From Dechloromonas sp. (GTDB lineage Bacteria > Pseudomonadota > Gammaproteobacteria > Burkholderiales > Rhodocyclaceae), in the NCBI GenBank assembly GCA_017302355.1, contig JAFLDQ010000013.1, positions 1 through 38,423 on the forward strand: a DNA stretch of 38,423 nt, read 5' to 3'. Positions within the stretch are counted from its first letter, which is position 1. Each line of letters opens with the position of its first letter. A program made the position numbers and the translations under genes. This document shows positions 1 through 7,882 of the stretch, one piece after another. The notes beneath the pieces were generated by a model. It was not told the origin of the DNA and ran no database searches. It was given only the letters and a program-made list of their open reading frames with translations.

Positions 1-123
1 ACCCGCCTGGGTCGCTCCGCCATCGCCGCCGCCTGCTCGCTCACACGCTTCAGCATCGTTCCAGCCATGGCCGCTACTCATTGAATTCTTCGCAGAATCT
101 GTCAAGACTGAAGTGGTTAGTGA

Positions 124-1218
124 CTAACTTAGGTGGCGCGCCAGTTTGTTGCGAAGAAGGATGACCGCCGGTTTGATCCGGCGACCCAAGTACTCCCGCG
201 CAGCCCCGATTGCCCCGTGAATCGATCCTGGATTGTACGCAATGATCCCCCATCGCTCCCGTCGCCTGGTCATCCAGGAAGCCTTGTATGGATCGTCACC
301 AATCAGGTAGTCGATCTCCTTCACACCGTCGGTGTCGATTACTTGGGCCATCAGCGCCGCGGTAAGCAGCGTTCCAGCAGAATAGCGTTTGAATTCCTCA
401 TGATAGGCCAGCTTGAAAATGCTGGCACGGCCATGGGCGACGATCCAGATCTGGGCGGCGATCGGCCGCCCGCCCAGGGTCGCGACCCCAAGACGCAAGC
501 AACTCTTGGCAACCAGCATCCGGATCAGGGAGGGCACGAATTCAGGGTATGGCTCAGGCACTTTCCAACTTGCCGCATAGACGGATTCGTACGCACTGAT
601 GCCGAACTCGACGCGCGATTGATCGGAAATAATCTCCAGGACACCCCCCGCCTGCTGGAAATCGCGTGACTTCCGCTTGACCGAATTTTTTAGCTGACTG
701 GACCTTGCGGAGAAATAGGATGACCAGTCTGCATCGACCGGCTGATGCCAGTTGCCGAAACAAAAATAGGGAAAGGCGATCAATCCTGCCTGGCGCGAGG
801 CTGCAAGGAGAAGTTGATAACACCGCCCATCGACATCCATGGGCGCGAAGCGCATCGCGGAAATCGTGCCATGAACCTGGCGAATCCGGCCCAGCAGGCG
901 GGCAAGCGATTCGACACTCAACCCGGCAGCGAAATATGGCTGGTAAAGCGACGTGTAAAAATTGCCTAGCGACCAGATCTGGCCGTCGTCGGCATGGCGT
1001 ATGGGCAGTACCGCGAGTACTTCGTCGCCACCGTACAGCACGTGTACGGCCACACCCGGATCCGCGGCAAAGACGGTACGGACCAGATTGTCCAGCCATG
1101 GCCAACCCTGCTCGATATCGCTGGCCTCGGCGCAGTCGAGCGCGGCCAACACCGCTTCCGGCAAGGCTCCGATTTCGCGGTAGGTTTCCACCCGCAGGTT
1201 CGACGTGCTGGAAGTCAT
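124..1218 (-). CDS. GNAT-fold (Acetyltransf_6/FemAB-like) acyltransferase of the EPS locus
   Basis: A 364-residue soluble protein of the GNAT/FemAB-like type (Acetyltransf_6, the fold of BcsL/CelD proteins in polysaccharide clusters). The recognisable core is in the C-terminal half: a segment reading AAQIWIVAHGRASIFKLAYH, followed by EEFKRYSAGTLL and then a conserved acidic stretch ending IDYLIGDDPYKASW. Such proteins are thought to transfer an acyl or aminoacyl group to a sugar or peptide; the substrate here is unknown. The reading frame continues 61 codons upstream, but I place the start at the ATG whose A overlaps the TGA of hydrolase 1 (ATGA), which matches the other junctions of this leftward operon. 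The stop sits in a small 13-bp palindrome at 116-128. The family call is fairly sure; the reaction is inferred only from context. Confidence 0.75.
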   Translation of the reverse strand: MTSSTSNLRVETYREIGALPEAVLAALDCAEASDIEQGWPWLDNLVRTVFAADPGVAVHVLYGGDEVLAVLPIRHADDGQIWSLGNFYTSLYQPYFAAGLSVESLARLLGRIRQVHGTISAMRFAPMDVDGRCYQLLLAASRQAGLIAFPYFCFGNWHQPVDADWSSYFSARSSQLKNSVKRKSRDFQQAGGVLEIISDQSRVEFGISAYESVYAASWKVPEPYPEFVPSLIRMLVAKSCLRLGVATLGGRPIAAQIWIVAHGRASIFKLAYHEEFKRYSAGTLLTAALMAQVIDTDGVKEIDYLIGDDPYKASWMTRRRERWGIIAYNPGSIHGAIGAAREYLGRRIKPAVILLRNKLARHLS

Positions 1219-2111
1219 CGGATCGCATTCCCGGAGAATCCGGCGGACGACGGTACAGCCCCTGGCTCCAATCCGGATCGGTTCAACCAGTCCACCGTGC
1301 CTTGGGCGACCCGGTCGCGCCAGTTGGCTGAGGAGAAAGTGTGGTCGGCCTCCGGCAATGACAGGGTGGCAATCTGCGGCCTGGCGAGCAAGCCTTCCCA
1401 TGCCGGATCGTCGCCGGCATATTGCAGGAACTCCTTCGCCGTATAGTCGTTCCCGCTCAAGACCAGCAGGACCGGCCCAGCGAACGCCCCGAGCGCACTG
1501 GCCATGCGCCCCTGAAAACTTCTGGACTCCGCTCTGGCGCCCTTGCGTGTCAGCCGCAGGTTCGCGAACAACCCCGCTGCGGCGCCGAAGATGTCAGCCT
1601 TCCCGGACAGCAGTTTTGTCCAGAATTCGCTCTGCAGAAGGCGTTGACCGTAGTAATGCCGGACATGCGTCCTGGCCAGCGAAGCTTCGGAGCGCACCCA
1701 GGGATTGAGCAGGCACATCCCATAAACCCTCGGATCCCGCCTGGCTTCCCAATACAACAGGCTGGCCGACGCGGCATCGCACAGACCCCAAAGCACGATC
1801 CGCTCGATCCCGGGGTAGCGAGCCACGAAGGCATCGATCGCCGCGCCGATGTCATCCTCGACGGCCTCGAAGTCGCGCATCGCGCCACTGCTATCGCCCA
1901 TTCCGCGAAAATCGAACCGCAGCACCGGAAACCCTGCCCGCGCCAGGCTGCGGGACAGCAGCAGGAACTGGCGGTGGCTGCCCACGCGATATTGTGGCCC
2001 GCCGACGGCGACGACGATGCCGGTCGATGCCGCCATCTCCGGTATACAAGCGATGCCAAGCAACGCCTCTCCCGCGCATGAAAACAGAAAAGCCTGTTCG
2101 CCGGTCTTCAT
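1215..2111 (-). CDS. Hydrolase 1, exosortase A system-associated (alpha/beta hydrolase)
   Basis: A 298-residue alpha/beta hydrolase matching the exosortase-associated 'ortholog 1' family (TIGR03100 by recollection). An early RFDFRGMGDSSG block is the usual oxyanion-side motif. The nucleophile elbow reads WGLCDAAS, so the expected serine is a cysteine (Cys111), as in dienelactone-hydrolase-like enzymes. Asp222 (SGNDYTAKEF) and His257 (PEADHTF) are in the right places to complete a Cys-Asp-His triad, so this copy looks catalytically competent. The substrate is unknown. It overlaps hydrolase 2 upstream and the GNAT gene downstream by ATGA junctions, so the three are probably translationally coupled. 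In this family the gene is almost always accompanied by hydrolase 2, as here. Confidence 0.88.
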   Translation of the reverse strand: MKTGEQAFLFSCAGEALLGIACIPEMAASTGIVVAVGGPQYRVGSHRQFLLLSRSLARAGFPVLRFDFRGMGDSSGAMRDFEAVEDDIGAAIDAFVARYPGIERIVLWGLCDAASASLLYWEARRDPRVYGMCLLNPWVRSEASLARTHVRHYYGQRLLQSEFWTKLLSGKADIFGAAAGLFANLRLTRKGARAESRSFQGRMASALGAFAGPVLLVLSGNDYTAKEFLQYAGDDPAWEGLLARPQIATLSLPEADHTFSSANWRDRVAQGTVDWLNRSGLEPGAVPSSAGFSGNAIR

Positions 2112-2926
2112 TGCCAGGCTCTCATGACGCCCAGCGTCGCCTCGATCAGTGCCGGCGCCTCTTCAATTTCGCTGGTCTGCCAGAACGCCGGCCCATTGAC
2201 TGCCCTGGCGTCAACCTGCCAACCCGCCGCACGCCATGCCTCGATCCGCTGCAGGGAAATCGGGGAAATTTCCCCCGACGGACGCGCTGACATCTCGAGC
2301 CACGCCACGCGCCCTCCCTGTCCGGCACCGGAGAGCAATTCGGCAGCGGCCAGCCCTTCCGCCATCCGCGGACTGATCGAATAGCCGGCGATTTCCACAT
2401 TGTCTCCTGCGCCCAGTTGCTGCCGCAGGCCGTCGAGGACATCCTTCCCGTTCCCAGACCCAAGCGCTGCGGCCGCCTTCAAGCGCATGAACTGCTGCCA
2501 GTGCTGTTTGCCGGAAATCACCGGCTGCCAGAAAACGAAATTCGGCCTTTTTTCGAGGTCGACCGCAACAGACGCCGCCAGCAGGGATCCGGCGCGCAGT
2601 CCCCAGAGCGTCAACGGCAGTGGAAGACGTTCCTGAAGCCAGGCGACGCCGGCGGCGACATCCGCCCGCCAGTCCTCCCAACTCGCATCGCCAAATTCCC
2701 CGCTACTGTCGCCGCAGCCCAGCAAGTCGATTTGCAAGACCCCGAACCCGGCCTCGCTGAGCGCCCGTGAAAACAGGGCGGCCATGCGTCGCGACTTGTT
2801 CATCTCTTCGGCGAAGGGATGGACGTACAACACCGCACCACGCGCTACAGAACCCTGGTGCGGATGAAAAATGCAGAAACGCTGCCCGCCGGCAGCCGGG
2901 AGAAAGAAGACCTCTTGCACCGCCAT
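2108..2926 (-). CDS. Hydrolase 2, exosortase A system-associated (alpha/beta hydrolase fold, catalytic residues missing)
   Basis: A 272-residue alpha/beta-hydrolase-fold protein of the exosortase-associated 'ortholog 2' family (TIGR03101 by recollection). The N-terminal half carries YVHPFAEEMNKSRRM and IDLLGCGDSSG, typical of the family. The nucleophile elbow reads WGLRAGS: an arginine (Arg111) occupies the nucleophile position. The C-terminal region (VNGPAFWQTSEIEEAP) has no histidine where a triad His would be expected. It may therefore be a pseudoenzyme or a partner of hydrolase 1. I believe arginine at this position is common in the family, but cannot check. It lies 5 bp downstream of the ACP gene and overlaps hydrolase 1 by ATGA, placing it inside one operon. 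Confidence 0.87.
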   Translation of the reverse strand: MAVQEVFFLPAAGGQRFCIFHPHQGSVARGAVLYVHPFAEEMNKSRRMAALFSRALSEAGFGVLQIDLLGCGDSSGEFGDASWEDWRADVAAGVAWLQERLPLPLTLWGLRAGSLLAASVAVDLEKRPNFVFWQPVISGKQHWQQFMRLKAAAALGSGNGKDVLDGLRQQLGAGDNVEIAGYSISPRMAEGLAAAELLSGAGQGGRVAWLEMSARPSGEISPISLQRIEAWRAAGWQVDARAVNGPAFWQTSEIEEAPALIEATLGVMRAWQ

Positions 2927-2931
2927 CGCAC

Positions 2932-3219
2932 TCAGGCAGCAACCTTCCGCTCGACGAAGTCGACCAGCGAGCCAACCGTGGCAAACGTCGCCCCGTCGAT
3001 TTCATCGTCGTCTATGGAGAATCCAAGACGCTCTTCCAGGTTCGTGATCACCGCGACGACGGCCATCGAGTCGAGTTCCGGAATGGCACCCAGAAGCGGC
3101 GTCCTGTCGGTAAAACCGGCGCTGCGCCCGCCGAGGCTGAGGATCTCGTCCAGAATGGCCAAAACTTCTTGCTTGATTTCCAAGGCTAACTCCAAAGACG
3201 TTGAGTCGGGAGTCGCCAT
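2932..3219 (-). CDS. Acyl carrier protein of the exosortase A/EPS locus
   Basis: A 95-residue acyl carrier protein. The phosphopantetheine attachment site is Ser51 in PELDSMAVV (the usual DS[LM] context), followed by the helix-III acidic segment FSIDDDEID. Secondary-structure spacing and length fit a stand-alone ACP. It is the first gene of the leftward operon and is divergent from the AMP-forming ligase, which is the natural candidate to load it, while the PLP-dependent decarboxylase and the hydrolases could act on the loaded group. This is a pathway inference: the acyl group is not known. No strong Shine-Dalgarno sequence is visible before the chosen ATG, but no better start in this frame gives a complete ACP fold. 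Confidence 0.88.
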   Translation of the reverse strand: MATPDSTSLELALEIKQEVLAILDEILSLGGRSAGFTDRTPLLGAIPELDSMAVVAVITNLEERLGFSIDDDEIDGATFATVGSLVDFVERKVAA

Positions 3220-3244
3220 TATAGAGGGGGGTTCCGTAATCGGG

Positions 3245-3262
3245 CTGTGAGATACTACACAC
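3245..3262. promoter_or_regulatory. CRP/FNR-like dyad in the divergent ACP/ligase control region
   Basis: The 18-base site CTGTGAGATACTACACAC has half-sites TGTGA and ACACA separated by 6 bp, the geometry of CRP-family operators (consensus TGTGA-N6-TCACA). It lies 26 bp before the ACP start on one strand and 55 bp before the ligase start on the other, so it could control both operons. A near-copy (15 of 18 identical) lies at 6263-6280. The binding protein is unknown. Confidence 0.45.
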
Positions 3263-3317
3263 TGTCATGCTTCTCGGCTTGCCGAAATCCTTGTCATTTA
3301 TCTACCCGTCTGACCCC

Positions 3318-4916
3318 ATGCGCGACCCCACCCTACTCCCTGATCTGATAAGACTCTCGGCGGAACGGTTTCCGGACCTCCCCGCCATCACCCATGGCAA
3401 GGAAACCGTTCACTACAGCGAGCTACACGACGCCGTCGCAGATTTTGCCGGTGGCTTGATGAACCTTGGGCTTCAACGTGGTGAGCGGGTCGCCATCTAT
3501 CTCGAGAAGCGTTTCGAGACGGTCATCGCCAGCTTTGGCGCTCCCGCTGCCGGCGGCGTCTTCGTGCCGCTGAATCCACTGCTCAAGCCCGAGCAGGTCG
3601 GCTACATCATGCGCGACTGCAATGTGCGGGTATTGGTTACCTCGCCTGAGCGCCTTGCACTGCTCGCCGATACGCTGAAGCAGTGCCACGATCTTCGCCA
3701 CGTGGTCGTTCTGGACTCAGCCGAACCGCTGCCAGCAAATGGCCCGGTCTCCTATTCAAGCTGGAGCGAGCTACTCGCAACGCCGCAAAAACGCGGGCAT
3801 CGCGTCATCGACACCGACGTTGTCGGAATCCTTTACACCTCGGGCAGCACCGGGAAGCCAAAGGGAGTGGTGCTTTCGCATCGGAATATGGTAGCTGGGG
3901 CAAAGAGCGTTGCCAGCTACCTCGAAAACCACTCAGGGGACACCCTGCTTGCCGCTCTCCCCCTCTCTTTCGATGCCGGCTTCAGCCAGCTGACCACGGC
4001 CTTCCATGTCGGTGCGCGCGGGGTGCTGTTGAACTACCTGCTACCCCGCGACGTGATCAAGGCCATCGAACGCGAGAAGGTCACCGGACTGACCGCTGTA
4101 CCGCCACTGTACATCCAGTTAACGCAACTCCCTTGGCCGGAATCGATCACCCGGCATCTGCGCTACTTCGCCAACACCGGTGGCCGCATGCCGCGGGAAA
4201 CGCTGGCCGCATTGCGCAAACATCTGCCGGAGTCGAAACCCTTCCTGATGTACGGACTGACCGAAGCCTTTCGCTCGACCTATCTGCCGCCCGCCGAAGT
4301 CGACCGGCGGCCCGACTCGATCGGCAAGGCCATCCCCAATGCGGAGATTCTGGTATTGCGCGAGGATGGCTCGCCCTGTGCGCCCCATGAGCCCGGCGAA
4401 CTGGTCCACCGCGGCGCGCTGGTCGGCATGGGTTACTGGAACGATCCGGAAAAGACCGCCGAACGCTACAAGCCGCTGCCGCTCAATGCCCCGGGACGCG
4501 AGGCGGGACTGGTACTGCCGGAAATCGCCGTGTTCTCGGGTGATACGGTTTGCATGGATGAGGACGGGTTCCTCTACTTCATCGGCCGGCGCGATGAAAT
4601 GATGAAGACTTCCGGCTACCGAGTGAGCCCCACCGAGGTGGAGGAAATTCTTTACGCGACCCGGATGGTCGGCGAATGCGTCGCATTTGGCGTCGACCAC
4701 GAAACACTGGGCCAGGCAATCCAGGTCATTGTCTCGGCGCCTGCCGGGCGCGAAATCGACACCGCCGCCCTGCTCGCCGAATGCCGCGTGCGCATGCCGG
4801 CCTACATGGTGCCGGCCGGCATTGAGGTTCGCGATGGCCCGTTGCCACGCAATCCCAACGGCAAAATCGACCGAAAAACACTGTCGACCGCGTGGGTCGA
4901 GAAACATGCCGCGTGA
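3318..4916 (+). CDS. AMP-forming acyl-CoA ligase/synthetase, exosortase A system-associated
   Basis: A 532-residue ANL-superfamily enzyme (TIGR03098 by recollection) expected to activate a carboxylic acid as the adenylate and pass it to a thiol, here most plausibly the ACP encoded divergently. The ATP-binding loop YTSGSTGKPKG is at about residues 173-183. MYGLTEAFRSTYLPP, SGDTVCMDEDGFLYFIGRRD and the hinge around KTSGYRVSPTEVEE follow in order. The C-terminal catalytic lysine is in NPNGKIDRK. An in-frame ATG at 3267 exists, but it would put the start 5 bp from the CRP-like dyad and add 17 residues atypical of the family, so I chose the ATG at 3318. The PLP decarboxylase follows 24 bp downstream in the same operon. 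Confidence 0.88.
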   Translation: MRDPTLLPDLIRLSAERFPDLPAITHGKETVHYSELHDAVADFAGGLMNLGLQRGERVAIYLEKRFETVIASFGAPAAGGVFVPLNPLLKPEQVGYIMRDCNVRVLVTSPERLALLADTLKQCHDLRHVVVLDSAEPLPANGPVSYSSWSELLATPQKRGHRVIDTDVVGILYTSGSTGKPKGVVLSHRNMVAGAKSVASYLENHSGDTLLAALPLSFDAGFSQLTTAFHVGARGVLLNYLLPRDVIKAIEREKVTGLTAVPPLYIQLTQLPWPESITRHLRYFANTGGRMPRETLAALRKHLPESKPFLMYGLTEAFRSTYLPPAEVDRRPDSIGKAIPNAEILVLREDGSPCAPHEPGELVHRGALVGMGYWNDPEKTAERYKPLPLNAPGREAGLVLPEIAVFSGDTVCMDEDGFLYFIGRRDEMMKTSGYRVSPTEVEEILYATRMVGECVAFGVDHETLGQAIQVIVSAPAGREIDTAALLAECRVRMPAYMVPAGIEVRDGPLPRNPNGKIDRKTLSTAWVEKHAA

Positions 4917-4940
4917 TCCTGTTCCGGAGAAATAGATTCC

Positions 4941-6185
4941 ATGTCCGCTTCCGAGCACCCGATTCCGGTCCACGCCCCGATCAACCAGTTCGCCACTGCC
5001 GATGGCCAGCTTCTGGTTGGTAGCATCAGCCTGCAGCGCCTTGCCGCCCGGGTCGGCCAGACTCCCTTTTATGCCTACGACCGGAGTTTGTTGAAGTCCC
5101 GTGTAGCCGAACTGCGTGGGGCGCTCCCGGACGCGGTCAAGCTGCACTATGCGATGAAGGCCAACCCGATGCCGGCGCTGGTCGGTGTCATGGCCGGCCT
5201 CGTCGATGGCATCGATGTTGCTTCGGGGGGCGAGTTGAAGGTTGCGCTCGATGCTGGCGCCGACCCGGCCGAGATCAGCTTCGCCGGCCCCGGCAAGCGC
5301 TGTGGCGAACTGGCCCAGGCGGTGGCGGCAGGTGTCCTGATCAACATCGAATCGTTCCGTGAAGTCAGCGAACTGGCCGTGATTTCCGCTGAGCTTGGTC
5401 TTCCGGCAAGGGTTGCGGTGCGCGTCAACCCGGATTTCGAGCTCAAGAGTTCGGGAATGAAGATGGGCGGCGGGCCGAAGCAGTTCGGTGTCGACGCCGA
5501 ACAGGTTCCCGGGATCCTGGCCGACATCGGGCGCGCAAGCCTGGCTTTTGAGGGTTTTCATTTGTTTGCCGGTTCACAGAACCTGCGCGCCGAATCGATC
5601 TGCGAGGCGCAGCAGAAATCGTATGAGTTGGCATTACGACTTGCAGCCAAGGCTCCGGCGCCGGTCCGCTTCCTCAATCTTGGAGGCGGATTTGGAATTC
5701 CCTACTTCCCAGGCGAGCAGCGACTTGAACTGGCGCCGATCGGCGAGAATCTCGACGGCCTGGTGCGGCGCGCGAGACAGGACATGCCGGATGCCCATCT
5801 GGTGGTCGAACTTGGTCGTTATCTGGTCGGCGAGGCCGGAATCTACGTCGCTCGCGTGGTCGACCGCAAGATATCGCGGGGGCAGACCTATCTCGTCGTC
5901 GATGGCGGGCTAAACCATCACCTGTCGGCATCCGGCAACTTCGGACAGGTCATCCGCAAGAATTACCCGGTCGCCATCGGCAACCGGATGACTCCGGGCC
6001 AGCACGAAACAGCTTCCGTGGTCGGCCCCCTGTGCACGCCGCTCGACCTGCTCGCCGACCGCATGGAACTTGCGGTTGCGCAACCAGGCGATCTGGTGGT
6101 GATCTTCCAGTCGGGCGCCTATGGGGCCAGTGCCAGCCCGCACGGTTTTCTCGGGCACCCGGCCCCGGTCGAGGTGCTTGTCTGA
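4941..6185 (+). CDS. PLP-dependent decarboxylase, exosortase A system-associated
   Basis: A 414-residue fold-III PLP enzyme of the diaminopimelate/ornithine decarboxylase type (TIGR03099 by recollection). The PLP lysine is Lys73 in LHYAMKANP. The phosphate-binding glycine loop is NLGGGFGIPY, and the C-terminal domain carries VGPLCTPLDLLA with the conserved cysteine and the SGAYGASASP segment that contacts PLP. A GGAGA ribosome-binding site precedes the ATG. It probably decarboxylates an amino acid or an amino-acyl group; with the ligase and ACP it may make an amine-bearing unit used in the EPS or in envelope modification. That role is inference. It ends the ligase operon, and a 273-bp gap with regulatory motifs follows. 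Confidence 0.88.
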   Translation: MSASEHPIPVHAPINQFATADGQLLVGSISLQRLAARVGQTPFYAYDRSLLKSRVAELRGALPDAVKLHYAMKANPMPALVGVMAGLVDGIDVASGGELKVALDAGADPAEISFAGPGKRCGELAQAVAAGVLINIESFREVSELAVISAELGLPARVAVRVNPDFELKSSGMKMGGGPKQFGVDAEQVPGILADIGRASLAFEGFHLFAGSQNLRAESICEAQQKSYELALRLAAKAPAPVRFLNLGGGFGIPYFPGEQRLELAPIGENLDGLVRRARQDMPDAHLVVELGRYLVGEAGIYVARVVDRKISRGQTYLVVDGGLNHHLSASGNFGQVIRKNYPVAIGNRMTPGQHETASVVGPLCTPLDLLADRMELAVAQPGDLVVIFQSGAYGASASPHGFLGHPAPVEVLV

Positions 6186-6262
6186 CCGGCGCCTTTGCAG
6201 GGTGATCAACGCGAGGGGCATTCGATCCCGGTGCTCGCCATCCATCCGCAGACTTCCAACGA

Positions 6263-6280
6263 CTGTGAAATAGTACACAG
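6263..6280. promoter_or_regulatory. CRP/FNR-like dyad upstream of the EPS sugar transferase
   Basis: The site CTGTGAAATAGTACACAG is a perfect 5-bp inverted repeat (CTGTG, 8-bp spacer, CACAG), equally readable as TGTGA-N6-ACACA. It matches the dyad at 3245-3262 in 15 of 18 positions. It sits 178 bp before the sugar transferase start, in the 273-bp gap 6186-6458. The rest of that gap shows no gene; it contains one other palindrome at 6347-6359 and a ribosome-binding site (AGAGGA) just before 6459. Confidence 0.45.
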
Positions 6281-6346
6281 AGCACGTCAGCACGCCCGGA
6301 TAGACTCTCCTCGGAACCATGACGACCGGGCCAGCTGCACCCACCG

Positions 6347-6359
6347 CCGGATTATCCGG
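6347..6359. repeat. 13-bp perfect palindrome upstream of the sugar transferase
   Basis: CCGGATTATCCGG is a perfect palindrome around one central base, 99 bp before the sugar transferase start. It could be an operator half of the same control region or chance; nothing else supports a function. Confidence 0.25.
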
Positions 6360-6458
6360 ATCTCGTTGCCAGCCAGTTCGTCAGGGCAGAGGCACCGTTG
6401 CCATCGGCAGCAAGGGACGGATTCGGGTTCGGCACGATCACCAAGGCATTAGAGGACC

Positions 6459-7841
6459 ATGATAAACCGAATGTTCACTCACTGGCTGTACTGGCGGCCT
6501 CTCGCACAGACCCTGTTTGATTCGGCGTTCATCATCGTCGTTGCCCTCATTGCCTTCGGGTGGGCCAACAGCGGCTTGCCAATCGATCAGAAACAGGTCG
6601 TCGTTTTCGGCCTGATTTACGTCGCTGTCGCCATGCTGATCACCGCATTGCTGGGCATCAATCAGCGCATCAACCCGCAGACTGCCATCGGGCCGCGAAC
6701 CCGAATACTCTTCTCGGTCTATCTATCGTTTCCGATCGCCTATCTCATTGATGTTCTGTTTTTCGTCCGGTTCGATCGTGAATTGCTTTACATGGCCATC
6801 ATGGCAGCGGTTTTCGGGGTGCTTGTCTCGCGCATCGGAATGTCAGGCTCGCGCGATCCGGAGCACGCCAAGCGCCGGATTCTGGTTTTTGGAACGGGTT
6901 CCAAGGCAATCGAGGTCAGGGACGCACTCAGGAAGTCGGACAGGAATGCCGTTATCGTCGGTTTTTTTGCCGGGCCCAATGAGAACGACTCGATCCTTCA
7001 GGGGAGCCGCCTGGTTGCGCAGGACGGGAATCTGCTCGATGCCGCAATCGCGCTGGAAGCAGATGAGATCGTCATCGCCTTGTCCGAACGGCGCGGCGGC
7101 TCCATGCCCATGCGCGAACTTCTGGATTGCCGCCTGAATGGAATCCGCGTCCTCGACCTGGCCAGTCACTTCGAGAAGACGCTTGGCCAGATCCGCCTGG
7201 ACTCCCTTTACGCTGGCTGGCTGATTTTCGGCGAGGGCTTCAGTCAGGGCGTCGTGCGTTCGGTCGTGAAGCGGATCTTTGACATCATCGCCTCGCTCAT
7301 TCTTCTGATCGTCGCGGCGCCCGTGATGCTTGTCACCGCACTGCTGATCGGACTGGAAACCGGCTTCCCGCTCCTTTACCAGCAGGAGCGAGTGGGGCTT
7401 AACGGACGTCTGTTCAATGTCATCAAGTTCCGCAGCATGCGCCAGGACGCCGAGAAGCATGGAAAACCCGTCTGGGCGACATCATCCGATGATCGCGTGA
7501 CAAAGGTTGGGCGCATCATCCGGAAACTGCGCATCGACGAACTGCCACAACTCTACTGCGTCCTCAAGGGTGACATGAGTTTTGTTGGCCCGCGCCCGGA
7601 ACGGCCCTTCTTTGTCGATCAACTCACCAGGGAGATACCATTCTATGCGGTCCGGCACAGCGTCAAGCCCGGGTTGACCGGCTGGGCCCAGGTTTGCTAT
7701 CACTATGGTGCATCCACCGAGGACGCAGCGGCGAAACTGCAGTACGACCTCTACTACGTCAAGAATCACTCGTTGTTTCTCGATCTCGTCGTGATGTTCG
7801 AAACGGTGGGAGTCGTACTGACTGGCAAAGGTGCGCACTAG
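6459..7841 (+). CDS. EpsB-type polyprenyl-phosphate sugar-1-phosphate transferase
   Basis: A 460-residue membrane enzyme of the WcaJ/EpsB type (TIGR03013, exosortase-associated sugar transferase, by recollection) that starts EPS assembly by moving a sugar-1-phosphate from a UDP-sugar to undecaprenyl phosphate. Four to five hydrophobic segments fill residues 1-125. A nucleotide-binding-like domain with VFGTGSKA is near residue 145. A further membrane segment starts at KRIFDIIASLILL (about 271), and the catalytic Bac_transf domain carries QQERVGLNGRLF, VIKFRSM, LRIDELPQL, GDMSFVGPRPERP and PGLTGWAQV. AGAGGA lies 4 bases before the ATG. The prsK gene follows after 41 bp. Confidence 0.9.
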   Translation: MINRMFTHWLYWRPLAQTLFDSAFIIVVALIAFGWANSGLPIDQKQVVVFGLIYVAVAMLITALLGINQRINPQTAIGPRTRILFSVYLSFPIAYLIDVLFFVRFDRELLYMAIMAAVFGVLVSRIGMSGSRDPEHAKRRILVFGTGSKAIEVRDALRKSDRNAVIVGFFAGPNENDSILQGSRLVAQDGNLLDAAIALEADEIVIALSERRGGSMPMRELLDCRLNGIRVLDLASHFEKTLGQIRLDSLYAGWLIFGEGFSQGVVRSVVKRIFDIIASLILLIVAAPVMLVTALLIGLETGFPLLYQQERVGLNGRLFNVIKFRSMRQDAEKHGKPVWATSSDDRVTKVGRIIRKLRIDELPQLYCVLKGDMSFVGPRPERPFFVDQLTREIPFYAVRHSVKPGLTGWAQVCYHYGASTEDAAAKLQYDLYYVKNHSLFLDLVVMFETVGVVLTGKGAH

Positions 7842-7882
7842 ACCGTGGTTGCACGGCATGCGTGTCGTCCTCTGACTGAACC

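Noticed and set aside
1..81. Possible gene start on the minus strand at the left edge (ATG at 68 or 81, open to the edge)
   Set aside because: Too short to identify, two competing frames are open, and no clear ribosome-binding site decides between them. A gene continuing to the left is likely but cannot be supported here.
116..128. 13-bp palindrome GTTAGTGACTAAC overlapping the GNAT gene stop
   Set aside because: Single small palindrome with no T-run and no second copy; could be chance.
3267..3317. Upstream ATG start for the acyl-CoA ligase
   Set aside because: It begins 5 bp from the CRP-like dyad, lacks a ribosome-binding site and adds 17 residues not typical of the family.
4119..5561. 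480-codon open frame on the minus strand across the ligase and decarboxylase
   Set aside because: Antisense shadow spanning two unrelated genes; composition is atypical of a real protein.
6186..6458. Small plus-strand open frame in the decarboxylase-transferase gap
   Set aside because: No family pattern or ribosome-binding site; the gap is better explained as a control region.
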